This document shows positions 42,890 through 51,228 of a stretch of 64,000 nucleotides of DNA, in pieces (positions within the stretch are counted from its first letter, which is position 1; every line of letters begins with the position of its first letter). This DNA comes from Nakamurella sp. PAMC28650 (GTDB taxonomy: Bacteria > Actinomycetota > Actinomycetes > Mycobacteriales > Nakamurellaceae): the NCBI RefSeq assembly GCF_014303395.1, contig NZ_CP060298.1, forward strand, positions 248,001 through 312,000. Direction: 5' to 3'. The position numbers were made by a program, and so were the translations under genes. The notes below the pieces were generated by a model, which made no database searches, was not told the DNA's origin, and saw nothing but the letters and a program-made list of their open reading frames with translations.

Positions 42890-43020
42890 CTCTGCTCCAT
42901 CATCTGCGGTGCGTGCGGGTCGTCCGCACCGGTCCGCTGTGATCGCAGCGCCCGGTCGATTCCTGTTGTGTTCCAGTGCTCCTCGACGGCGACGACTGTC
43001 ATGGGACCCCTTTCGCTCAT
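42886..43020 (-). pseudogene. truncated amidohydrolase N-terminus coupled to SDR
   Basis: A 44-codon frame beginning MSERGPMTVVAVEEHWNTTG resembles the first strand (VxAVEEHFxT) of amidohydrolase-2 family proteins, but after about 30 residues it runs out into the SDR start. Its stop overlaps the SDR ATG. It is either a leftover after a deletion or now works as a leader peptide for the SDR. Confidence 0.45.
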
Positions 43021-43025
43021 GGTCT

Positions 43026-43053
43026 GTTGAGCGATGGTAGCACTTCGCTCAAC
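43026..43053. promoter_or_regulatory. TetR-type operator
   Basis: GTTGAGCGA-N10-TCGCTCAAC is a perfect 9-bp-arm inverted repeat between the divergent SDR-side gene (start 43020) and the TetR gene (start 43072). Its location next to both start codons is typical of TetR autoregulation. Confidence 0.75.
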
Positions 43054-43071
43054 GGCTGTAGAGTCAGATCC

Positions 43072-43623
43072 ATGAGTCATCCGACGACACGTGCCGCCCG
43101 CCGCGCCGCGACCGCCCAGCGGATTCTCGAGGCCGCTCAGATCGAGTTCGGCGAACACGGCCTCGAGGCCTCGACGGTGCGCGCGATCGCGCAGCGGGCC
43201 GAAGTCGACCCATCGCTCGTCATCCAGCACTACGGCTCCAAGAACGATCTGTTCGCCATCGCAACACGTCTCGACCGGGAGAGCACCGACGACGAGGTCG
43301 CCGAGCACCTCTTCGACGTACTCGACGTCCGACTCGGCATGCTCCCGCCCGCGACCCGGGCTCTCGTGCGCTCGATGCTCACCGCTCCCGAGGCCACCGC
43401 TGCGATGAAGGACTTCCTCGACGAGCGGGTCGTCAACCTGGCCCGGACGACCAGTGGGGACGAGGCGGAGCTACGGGCGGCGCTGACCGTCAGCAGCATC
43501 CTGGGGCTGACGATCGCCCGTCACTTCCTCAAACTCGATGCACTCCAATCGGTCTCGCCGGAGCAGATCGCCACCACCCTTCAGCCGTGGATCACCGCCG
43601 GCTTGGGCCGTCAGGACGGCTGA
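43072..43623 (+). CDS. TetR-family repressor
   Basis: A 183-residue regulator: AQRILEAAQIEFGEHGLEASTVRAIAQRAEVDPSLVIQHYGSKNDLF is the TetR N-domain, and the rest is a helical effector domain with a TetR_C_17-like segment. The ATG at 43072 (MSHPTT) lies just beyond the operator. It probably represses the divergent SDR and itself, released by an unknown ligand. Confidence 0.9.
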   Translation: MSHPTTRAARRAATAQRILEAAQIEFGEHGLEASTVRAIAQRAEVDPSLVIQHYGSKNDLFAIATRLDRESTDDEVAEHLFDVLDVRLGMLPPATRALVRSMLTAPEATAAMKDFLDERVVNLARTTSGDEAELRAALTVSSILGLTIARHFLKLDALQSVSPEQIATTLQPWITAGLGRQDG

Positions 43624-43751
43624 GCTGCGGTGCCGATTCTCCGACGACGTGGGATACCGCCAAAGATCACCATCAGTGGTTGATAAACTACGTTCTGTCA
43701 TGTCACGATGAATGGGTGAGTCGTCGTTCGGCGGCCAAGGGGGGAAAAGGC

Positions 43752-45890
43752 ATGCGCCGAATCATCGCGTTGGTAGGGGTCTGTGCGGTGGTGGCGACGA
43801 CGAGCAGCGTGGTGATGATGACGGGGGCCGGTCCAGCGCGAGCCGCTGTCCCGTCATCGGCATCCCCGACCGCGGCACCCGTGCCGGCTTCCCCGGACCC
43901 GGTCGACCAGCAGGTGCGAAAGGCCTTGACCCGCTTGAAGGTGCAGAGCCGCCGGCCACATGCCGGGATCCCGGAGAACCTGGACCATCCGGAGGCCGAC
44001 AGGATGGGGTCGACGACGTCCGGCCGGTCCAGGGCCACACCGCCCAGAGGTCACCGTTCGTTCGAGCAGCAGGCGAGCTCGGCTTCCGCGCAGGCCGGCC
44101 TGGACGTCTCGAGTTATCAGAGTTCGGTGAACTGGACCGCCGTGACCGGGGCCGGAGCCACCTTCGCCTACGCCAAGGCCACCGAGGGCAACTACTACAC
44201 GAGTGGGAGCTACGCAGCGCAGTACGACGGTTCGTACGCCGCCGGACTGATCCGGGGCGGGTACCACTTCGCCATTCCCAACAATTCCACCGGGGCCGCG
44301 CAGGCCGACTTCTTCGTCGCGAACGGCGGCGGATGGTCGCCAGATCGACGGACCCTGCCAGGAATGCTCGACATCGAATACAACCCCTACGGACCGTCGT
44401 GCTACGGGCTGACCCAGGCTCAGATGGTCGGCTGGATCACCTCGTTCAACAACGAATATCACCTCCTGACCACACGATGGCCCGACATCTACACCACCAC
44501 CGACTGGTGGAACACCTGCACCGGCAACCTGGCGTCATTCGGGCAGGCGAGCTTGTCCATCGCCAATTACTCCGGCTCGCCATTCCCCCTGCCGCCCGGC
44601 TGGGCGATCCAGACGTTCTGGCAATGGGCAGACTCCGGCACCTTTCCCGGCGATCAGGAACTGTTCAACGGCAGCCACCAGGCTCTCGTCGACTTTGCCG
44701 CAGGGAGTGTCGTCACGCCCATCGCCCCCACCATCCCGGCCACCTTCACCGCCGCGCTCCCGATACGACTGCTGGACACGCGCACCGGAATCGGCGCCCC
44801 CGCAGCAGCAGTCGGACCCGGGCAACAGGTCCGGGTGCAGATCGCCGGCACCCAGGGCATCCCCAGGACAGGCGTCTCCGCGGTGACGGTGAACCTGACC
44901 GTCACCGGGCCGACCCGATCCGGATACCTCACCGCCTACCCTGACGGCGGCTCCCGCCCGGTGGTGTCCAACCTCAATTTCAGCTCGGGACAGACCGTCG
45001 CAGACCTCGCCGTGGTCCCGGTCGGCGCCGACGGAAGCATCACCCTCTACAACGGCTCCACCGGCACCGTCCAGATGCTCGCCGACCTCGCCGGCTACTA
45101 CGTGGCCGGCCGGATCACGGTGCCAGGCGCCTACGGGGCGCTCGGCCCGGTGCGGGTACTGGACACGCGCACCGGAATCGGCGCCCCCGCAGCAACAGTC
45201 GGACCCGGGCAACAGGTCCGGGTGCAGATGGCCGGCACCCACGGCATCCCCAGGACAGGCGTCTCCGCGGTGACGGTGAACCTGACCGTCACCGGATCGA
45301 ACCGATCCGGCTTCCTCACCGCCTACCCGGCCGGCGGTTCCCGCCCGGTGGTGTCCAACCTCAACTTCAGCTCCGGACAGACCGTCGCCGACCTCGCCGT
45401 CGTCCCGGTCGGCGCCGACGGAAGCATCCTGCTCTACAACGGCTCCATCGGCACGGTCCAGATGATCGCCGACCTCGCCGGCTACTACGTGGCCGGCCAG
45501 TGCACGGCTGCCGGCACCATGCAGACCGTGCCACCCACCCGGATCCTGGACACCCGCCTCGGACTTGGCGCCCCGACAAAGGCCCTCGTCGCCAATGGTT
45601 CTCTCTCGGTCCAGGTCAGCGGAACCGCAAAAATCCCGGGCTCCGGCGTCTCGGCGGTGATCGTCAGCGTCACCGTCGTCACACCGACCCGCAGTGGGTA
45701 CCTCACCGTGGGCCCATCCGGCAACAGCCAACCGTCGACGTCGAACATCAACTTCCCCGCCGGCCTGACGGTGGCGAACCTGGTGGTCGTGCCGCTCGAC
45801 CCCCGGGGCCGCCTCCAATTGACCAACAGCAGTGCCGGAACCACCGACCTCGTCGTCGATGTCGCCGGGTACTACCTCACCGGCCGCTGA
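43752..45890 (+). CDS. secreted GH25 (lysozyme-type) muramidase with three wall-binding-like repeats
   Basis: A 712-residue exported protein. A signal peptide ends near residue 32 (PARAA). The GH25 domain starts at AGLDVSSYQSSVNW with Asp118, and GMLDIEYNP carries Asp207 and Glu209, the catalytic acids. Three 129-residue repeats follow, each opening RxLDTRxGxGAP and closing DLAGYYV; the first two are nearly identical. AAAAGG upstream fixes the ATG at 43752. It probably cleaves peptidoglycan during growth or competition. Its end overlaps the convergent ATPase gene by 19 bases. Confidence 0.88.
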   Translation: MRRIIALVGVCAVVATTSSVVMMTGAGPARAAVPSSASPTAAPVPASPDPVDQQVRKALTRLKVQSRRPHAGIPENLDHPEADRMGSTTSGRSRATPPRGHRSFEQQASSASAQAGLDVSSYQSSVNWTAVTGAGATFAYAKATEGNYYTSGSYAAQYDGSYAAGLIRGGYHFAIPNNSTGAAQADFFVANGGGWSPDRRTLPGMLDIEYNPYGPSCYGLTQAQMVGWITSFNNEYHLLTTRWPDIYTTTDWWNTCTGNLASFGQASLSIANYSGSPFPLPPGWAIQTFWQWADSGTFPGDQELFNGSHQALVDFAAGSVVTPIAPTIPATFTAALPIRLLDTRTGIGAPAAAVGPGQQVRVQIAGTQGIPRTGVSAVTVNLTVTGPTRSGYLTAYPDGGSRPVVSNLNFSSGQTVADLAVVPVGADGSITLYNGSTGTVQMLADLAGYYVAGRITVPGAYGALGPVRVLDTRTGIGAPAATVGPGQQVRVQMAGTHGIPRTGVSAVTVNLTVTGSNRSGFLTAYPAGGSRPVVSNLNFSSGQTVADLAVVPVGADGSILLYNGSIGTVQMIADLAGYYVAGQCTAAGTMQTVPPTRILDTRLGLGAPTKALVANGSLSVQVSGTAKIPGSGVSAVIVSVTVVTPTRSGYLTVGPSGNSQPSTSNINFPAGLTVANLVVVPLDPRGRLQLTNSSAGTTDLVVDVAGYYLTGR
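44772..45888 (+). repeat. three direct 387-bp coding repeats
   Basis: The sequence CTGGACAC starts repeats at 44772, 45159 and 45546, exactly 387 bases (129 codons) apart. Repeats 1 and 2 are nearly identical in DNA over long stretches, repeat 3 is diverged. This points to recent duplication or gene conversion of repeats 1 and 2. Confidence 0.85.
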
Positions 45891-47863
45891 TGAGAACCAG
45901 CACGACGCCACGCGGCCTTGCGGAGCAAGCGCAGACCGTTGAGTCCGACGACCACCGTCGAACCCTCGTGTCCGGCCACCCCCAGGGGTAGGGGCAGGGT
46001 ACCGACCAGATCCCAGATGACCAGTCCGGTGATCACGACGCCGGCGATGATCAGGTTGGCCACCACCACTTCTCGGGCTCGGCGGGCCAGATCGACGACC
46101 TTCGGCAAGGTACCGAGTTCGTCCCGGACGATCACCGCGTCCGCAGTCTCCAGCGCGAGGTCCGAGCCGTGGCGTCCCATCGCCACCCCGAGGTGCGCGG
46201 CGGCCATCGCGGGTGCGTCGTTGACACCGTCGCCCACCAGCAGGACCCGGGTGCCGCCCTGCTGGATTCGCTGGACCTCGGTCACCTTGTCGGCCGGGAG
46301 CAGTTCGGCCCGTACGTCGGAGATCCCCACCTCGGCGCCCAGTCTGATAGCGGCAGCGGCGTTGTCACCCGTCAGCAACACCGGCGCCCTGCCGGTCAAC
46401 TGCTGCAACTGCCCGACGGTGTCGGTGGCGTCGGAACGGATCCGGTCGGCCAGGGCCAGCACACCGACCGGTTGCCCGTCCACCACCACGACGACGGCGG
46501 TGCGGGTCCGCGCCTGTGCGGCGGCCACCACGGACGCCGCCTGCGCGGCGATCCGCCCACCGCCGAGCGACAGTTCGGCCAGCACTGCCGGCGAGCTGAC
46601 GTGCACGCAGACGCCCTCGACGACGGCGTTGACACCCCGCCCCGGCGCCGACGAGAAGTCATGCGCCGCCGGCACTGTCAGGCCCCGATCGTGGGCAGCA
46701 CCGACGGTCGCCGCGGCCAGGGGATGTTCGCTGGACCGTTCGGCTCCCGCCGCCAGGCGCAGCAGTTGATCCTCGTCCATCAGAGCCTCCGGCAGGACAT
46801 GCACCTCGGTCACCCTGGGGGTGCCCTCGGTCAGGGTGCCGGTCTTGTCGAAGGCGACGAGGTCGGTGAGGCCGAGTTGTTCCATCACCACTGCAGATTT
46901 GACCAGCACCCCGTGCCGTCCGGCGTTGGCGATCGCCGACAGCAGTGGGGGCATGGTCGCCAGGACGACCGCGCACGGCGAGGCGACGATCATGAAGGTG
47001 ATGGCCCGCAACAGAGTGGGCTGCAACGCCCCGCCAAGGGCCAGCGGGATGAAGAACAACGCCAGCGTCGCGCCCACCATCAGGATCGAGTACCGCTGCT
47101 CGACCTTCTCGATGAACAGCTGCGTCCTGGCCTTGGTCGCCGACGCCTCGTCGACCATGGCGACGATCCGCGCCACCACGGACTCTTCGGCCCGGCGGGC
47201 GACACGGACCTGCAGTGCCCCGGTCCCGTTCAGGGTGCCCGATAACACCTCGTCGCCGGCCTGTTTGACCGCCGGGAGTGGCTCTCCGGTGATGGTGGCC
47301 TGGTCGACGTCCGAGGCTCCGTCGACGACGTGCCCATCGGCCCCTATCCGTTCGCCGGGCCGTACCAGGATCAGATCTCCGACCTCGAGATGTGCGGTGT
47401 CCACCAGTTCCTCGGCTCCGGCGTCCCCCAGGCGGGTGGCCTGCTCCGGAGCCAGGTCCAGCAGGGCCTTCACCGAGTCCTGCGTCCGCTTCGTGGCGAA
47501 GGCCTCCAGTGCGCCGGACGTGGAGAAGATGACGATCAGCAGGGCGCCGTCGAGCACCTGCCCGATCGCAGCGGCCACGATCGCAGCGACGATCATCAGC
47601 AGGTCGACGTCCAGCGTCTTCTCCCGCAGCGCCTGCAGCCCGGCCAGCGCGGGCTCCCATCCTCACGCGGCGTAGCACGCCAGGTACAGCGCCCAGTACA
47701 CGGCACTGGGCGCTCCCAGCAGCTGGGATACCCCGCCCACGGCGAACAGTGCGGTGGCCAGGGCCGCCCACCGCACCTCGGGCAGTGTCAGCATGCCGCC
47801 CAGCCGGTGGTGACGAGCCGGCGCAGCCGTTCTGGTTGTCGGACTCGACAACGTCGATGACAT
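45872..47863 (-). pseudogene. P1B-4-type metal-exporting ATPase with in-frame TGA
   Basis: The gene would encode about 660 residues of a CtpD/CtpJ-like ATPase. The N-terminal two membrane segments (MSSTLSS... to LACYAA) end at TGA at 47663-47665; the same frame then continues GWEPALAGLQALREKTLDVDLLMIVAAIV and runs on through TITGEP, SPC in membrane segment 6, DKTGTLTEG, GDGVNDAPAM and HEGST in the last segment. SPC plus HEG(S/G)T marks the P1B-4 group (Co, Fe or Ni export). A TGA for Gly or similar is the simplest lesion. Re-initiation at the ATG at 47596 might give a shortened protein. Divergent from an NmtR-like gene. Confidence 0.85.
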
Positions 47864-47928
47864 GGGAAGGCCCTCCGCGAACGAATGCAGCGCCAGATGG
47901 CCACCGCTCCCCGAAAGCGTACACAAGA

Positions 47929-47944
47929 ATGAACACGTGTTCAT
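47929..47944. promoter_or_regulatory. NmtR-type palindrome
   Basis: ATGAACAC-GTGTTCAT is a perfect 16-bp palindrome between the ATPase (start 47863) and the ArsR-family gene (start 47987). It matches the TGAACA-TGTTCA core of ArsR/SmtB operators such as that of Mycobacterium NmtR, so it probably controls both genes. Confidence 0.8.
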
Positions 47945-47986
47945 CTGTCAGCATCGTTCGTCGTTCGGACGTACTACGATGACCGC

Positions 47987-48388
47987 GTGGGACACGGGAC
48001 GAACGGGCGCGAGACGCCACCGGCGCGGCTGACCATCGCCAGTGCTACCGCGGTCGCGGCCACCCTGCAGGCTCTCACGGCGCCCAGCCGACTGATGATT
48101 CTCTCCCAGCTCCGGCAGGCACCGGCCACCGTGGGCGAGCTCACCGAAGCAGTCCGGATGGAGCAGTCGGCGGTCTCGCACCAGTTGCGCGTGCTCCGCA
48201 CGATGGGCCTGGTCAGCACCCAGCGCCACGGTCGCAGCATCACCTACTCGTTGTACGACAGCCATGTCGCCAGCCTGTTGGACGAGGCGGTCTATCACGC
48301 CGAACACGTCCGCTTGGGCGACAGTGATTCCGGTGAAACGATTCTCGCGGACGACGAGCTGGACAGACCGGCCACCCTCAGCCGGTGA
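47987..48388 (+). CDS. NmtR-like ArsR-family Ni/Co sensor
   Basis: A 133-residue ArsR-family repressor: LQALTAPSRLMILSQLRQAPATVGELTEAVRMEQSAVSHQLRVLRTMGLVSTQRHGRSITYSL. The C-terminal helix DSHVASLLDEAVYHAEH has Asp, His(+2), His(+13) and His(+16), the exact spacing of the alpha-5 ligands Asp91, His93, His104 and His107 in NmtR. GTG at 47987. The pairing with a P1B-4 ATPase mirrors nmtR-ctpJ of M. tuberculosis. It is intact although its target ATPase is broken. Confidence 0.88.
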   Translation: MGHGTNGRETPPARLTIASATAVAATLQALTAPSRLMILSQLRQAPATVGELTEAVRMEQSAVSHQLRVLRTMGLVSTQRHGRSITYSLYDSHVASLLDEAVYHAEHVRLGDSDSGETILADDELDRPATLSR

Positions 48389-48395
48389 GACGGAT

Positions 48396-48414
48396 GCCGA
48401 CCCGACAGGTCGGC
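48396..48414 (+). terminator. short hairpin after the NmtR-like gene
   Basis: GCCGACC-CGACA-GGTCGGC forms a perfect 7-bp stem eight bases after the stop codon. There is no T run, so it is only a possible terminator. Confidence 0.35.
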
Positions 48415-48758
48415 AACGGCCGATCCTGACGGTGGTGTGACGGGACCCGATCGGGAGCAGCGGACGTTCAGGAGCCGGAGGACACTGGCGTCATGAAACG
48501 TCACGACATCAGGCGTCGGGCATGAGGTTTCCGAACCGCCGCACGTCGGGGATCTCGGCCTCCCTCTTCGGATTGGCCACTTTCGCCGTGGTCGCCCTCG
48601 GTGCGCGCTCGGCGTCGATGTCCCCCGTCACCACGTCCGCTACCGCCGTTCCGGCCCCGGAGGTCGAGGTGGCCCCGGCCAACGGCAGCGTCGCGTCGTC
48701 GGCGCCGACCCGGGTCCCCACCTCCGAGACCATCGTGCTGGCCGGTGGGTGCTTCTAG

Positions 48759-49738
48759 AGCGTGTCTGCTAATCAATCGGCGCCTCGACGTTGATGATCT
48801 TCCTATGGCGCGTACAGGAGTGATCTCGGACGAGTTCTGGGCGGTGGTCGAGCCGTTGATGCCGGCCTACGGTGGTCGGCGTGGCCGTCCGTGGAACGAT
48901 CACCGCGAGATGCTCGAGGCGATCTGCTGGCGCTACCGGACGGGCTCGCCGTGGCGGGATCTGCCGACCGAGCTGGGTCGTTGGCAGACGGTGTGGGCAC
49001 GGCATTTCCGCTGGTCAACCGACGGTACCTATGACCGGATCTTGGTGGCCGCGAAACGGGCTGGGTTTGTCCAGGACGTTGAGGGTGACGCCGTCATCGA
49101 GTTGCTGTCGGTGGATTCCACGGTGGTGCGCGCGCACCAGCACGCGGCCGGGGCTCGCAAGAGCGTCACCTCGGAGGTCGTTTCGACGGTCGAGCAGGAC
49201 ACAGGGGGCACCATCGAATGACAAGAATTTTCCGGTCGAACCCGCTGACCACGCGTTGGGCCGATCCCGGGGCGGTCTGTCGACGAAGATCCATTCCTTG
49301 ACCGATCAGCGGGCCTGCCCTGTGACGGTGATCCTGACGCCCGGCCAGGCCGGCGACAATCCCCAGTTGGTGCCGTTGTTGGATCTGCACCGCCGGCAGC
49401 AGCGGGGCGTTCGGGCCCGCCGGTTCCGGGTACTGGCCGATCGCGCGTATTCGCATCCCTCCACTCGGAAGGAGTTGCGGCGCAGACGTATCGGCAACAC
49501 CATTCCGCAGCGCAGTGACCAGCAGGCCCATCGTCAGGCGAAGGGTTCACGCGGTGGCCGCCCACCAGGATTTGAAGCCGAGGAGTACAAACGCCGCAAC
49601 GCCGTCGAACGCGGATACGCCCGTCTGAAACAGTGGCGCGGCATCGCCACCCGCTATGACAAACACGCCCTGACATTCCTTGGCGGTGTCCATCTGGCCG
49701 CCAGCGTGCTGCACCTCCGCTGAATTACCAGACACGCT
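48759..49738 (+). mobile_element. IS5-family insertion sequence
   Basis: A 980-bp element with terminal repeats AGCGTGTCTGCTAAT / AGCGTGTCTGGTAAT and a CTAG target duplication (48755-48758 and 49739-49742). Size, repeats and YTAR-type target fit the IS427 group of IS5. It carries the transposase in two overlapping frames and has inserted in msrA. Confidence 0.88.
48805..49723 (+). CDS. IS5-family transposase in two overlapping frames
   Basis: The first frame (48805-49221) begins MARTGVISDEFWAVVEPLMP, with the domain GSPWRDLPTELGRWQTVWARHFRW and the first catalytic Asp in LLSVDSTVVRAHQHA. It ends GGTIE. The second frame, in use from about 49211 to 49723, reads NDKNFPVEPADHALGRSRGG, then the second Asp in VLADRAYSH and the Glu in RRNAVERGYARLKQWRGIATRYDK. 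A ribosomal frame change near 49205-49221 is needed to make the full enzyme, as is usual in this IS group. Confidence 0.88.
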
Positions 49739-50366
49739 CTAGGGCGTACAAGGCGTCTACCAGCACGTCAAAGGTGTGACGATGGCGGAGTCGGGTTACA
49801 CCGGAGGGACTCGGGACACCGCAGACTACGAGACGGTCAGCAGCGGTAGGACCGGGCACGCCGAGTCGGTGCGGGTCACTTTCGATCCGACCAGGGTGAC
49901 GTACGGGCAGATCCTGCAGATCTTCTTCTCCGTCGTCCACGACCCGACCGAGCTGAACCGACAGGGACCGGACACGGGCACCCAGTACCGGTCCGAGATC
50001 TTCACGCAGACCAATGATCAACAGCGAATGGCGTCTGCGTACATGGCGCAACTCACCAGGAAGGGCGTCTACGCCCACCCGATCGTGACCAGTATCGAGA
50101 TGAACACCGACTTCTACGCGGCCGAGAGGTATCAGCAGGACTTCGTCAACCTGAATCCAACGTATTCCTACGTCGCGATCCACGACATCCCGAAGGTGCA
50201 CGAACTCCAACGGCTGTTCCCGCAGCTGTATCGGGACCATCCCGTGCTGGTGTTCGCCGCCGATCATCAACCGTGAGGCAACTCCGGACCGCGCGTCGCC
50301 GACCATGGCCGCACGTCAGCAGAACCACATTCGCTTCGAGCGGGCACCTGGCCGAACTGGCGGCCG

Positions 50367-50879
50367 CTAGATGAACAGAAGTTGGGCACCTGCGGTTTTT
50401 TCGATGAAGTCGGCGGCGCTGATGATGTCCTCGACGTCGTCGTAGAGGTCGGCCTTGGTGAGGTGGTTCATGTCGGCCGACATCCGGCACGCCCACAGAT
50501 GGCCCCCGGACGCGACGATCAGTTCGAGGAATTCGGGAATCTCCGGTACGCCGACGTCGGCGATCGACTTCTTGAGTTTGGCGGTCGCCATCGACGTCAT
50601 CCACGGTAGTCCGCCCAGGCCCTGAGGTAGGTGGGTGGCGGGGTTGCCCAGCGGGGTGAACTTCAGATCGTTCATGGTGCGTTTGTTGATCATCTCGAAC
50701 CCCCAGAAAGTGAAGAACAGGTGCGTTTCGATACCCTCCCCCAACGCTGCGTTCGCCATCACCAATCCTGGATAGGCCATGTCCAGGCTACCCTTCGAGC
50801 AGATGATGGCGAGTTTGCGTCCGGGCTCGCCGTTGTCGAACTGCGGGATGACAGCGGGTGCTGATTCGATAGTGGTCAT
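50367..50879 (-). CDS. DsrE-family sulfur carrier-like protein
   Basis: A 170-residue DsrE/DsrF-like protein: KLAIICSKGSLDMAYPGLVMANAALGEGIETHLFFTFWGFEMIN and GGHLWACRMSADMN. Cys27 and Cys131 are the candidate persulfide carriers; Cys131 matches the conserved ACxMSxDM cysteine of the DsrE2 group. AGGAG before the ATG at 50879 sets the start. It is the third gene of an operon with the TusE-like and SQR-like genes (25-base gap to TusE). It probably passes sulfane sulfur from the flavoprotein to TusE. Confidence 0.85.
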   Translation of the reverse strand: MTTIESAPAVIPQFDNGEPGRKLAIICSKGSLDMAYPGLVMANAALGEGIETHLFFTFWGFEMINKRTMNDLKFTPLGNPATHLPQGLGGLPWMTSMATAKLKKSIADVGVPEIPEFLELIVASGGHLWACRMSADMNHLTKADLYDDVEDIISAADFIEKTAGAQLLFI

Positions 50880-50904
50880 GATGATCTCCTGGGGGAATGA
50901 ATGG

Positions 50905-51219
50905 TTAGACGCAGCCCTGGGGCTTGGGCAACCCTGCGATGTAGGCCATCTTCTTGGCGGGCTTGGCCGGGAACAGGGTGAACAGTTCCTTGACCGGGAT
51001 ACCACCGGCGGTCGACACCCGCCGGATCGTGGCTGATTCACCCTGTACGGCGTAGTCCTGACGAAGAAAGTTCAGCACCCGCCAGTGGGCGTCGGTGAGG
51101 GCGATACCGATCTGACCGGCCAGGGCACCGGCAAGGTCCGGGCTCCATTCCGCCGGGTCGGTGAGAAAACCTTCCTCGTTGACATGGATCTGGTGACCTT
51201 CGAGCGTGGTGACGGGCAT
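50905..51219 (-). CDS. TusE/DsrC-family sulfur relay protein
   Basis: A 104-residue protein with the family core GFLTDPAEWSPDLAGALAGQIGIALTDAHWRVLNFLRQDY and the conserved C-terminal arm GLPKPQGCV ending in Cys103. The second Cys that true DsrC has eleven residues earlier is Ala here, so it fits TusE-type persulfide carriers and not the trisulfide-forming DsrC. It lies 10 bases downstream of the SQR-like gene. It probably receives sulfur from DsrE or SQR and hands it to an acceptor. Confidence 0.88.
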   Translation of the reverse strand: MPVTTLEGHQIHVNEEGFLTDPAEWSPDLAGALAGQIGIALTDAHWRVLNFLRQDYAVQGESATIRRVSTAGGIPVKELFTLFPAKPAKKMAYIAGLPKPQGCV

Positions 51220-51228
51220 GGGGTTCTC

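Larger units (their letters stand above)
48522..50276 (+). pseudogene. msrA: exported peptide-methionine (S)-S-oxide reductase MsrA, interrupted by an IS
   Basis: The 5' part (48522-48758) has a membrane or signal segment (SLFGLATFAVVALG), a Pro/Ala linker and ETIVLAGGCF, the beginning of the catalytic GCFWG motif. It stops at a TAG in place of the Trp codon, exactly at the IS end. The 3' part (49743-50276) continues GVQGVYQHVKGV, ESGYTGG, GHAESVRVTFDP and the C-terminal DFVNLNPTYSYVAIHDIPKV. Joined, it is an extracytoplasmic MsrA of about 255 residues that would repair oxidised methionines on exported proteins. It is inactive as it stands. Confidence 0.9.

Noticed and set aside
47663-47665. 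TGA read as selenocysteine in the P1B-4 ATPase.
   Set aside because: No selenoprotein family is known at this position, the flanking residues are a hydrophilic turn, and no SECIS-like hairpin directly follows the codon.
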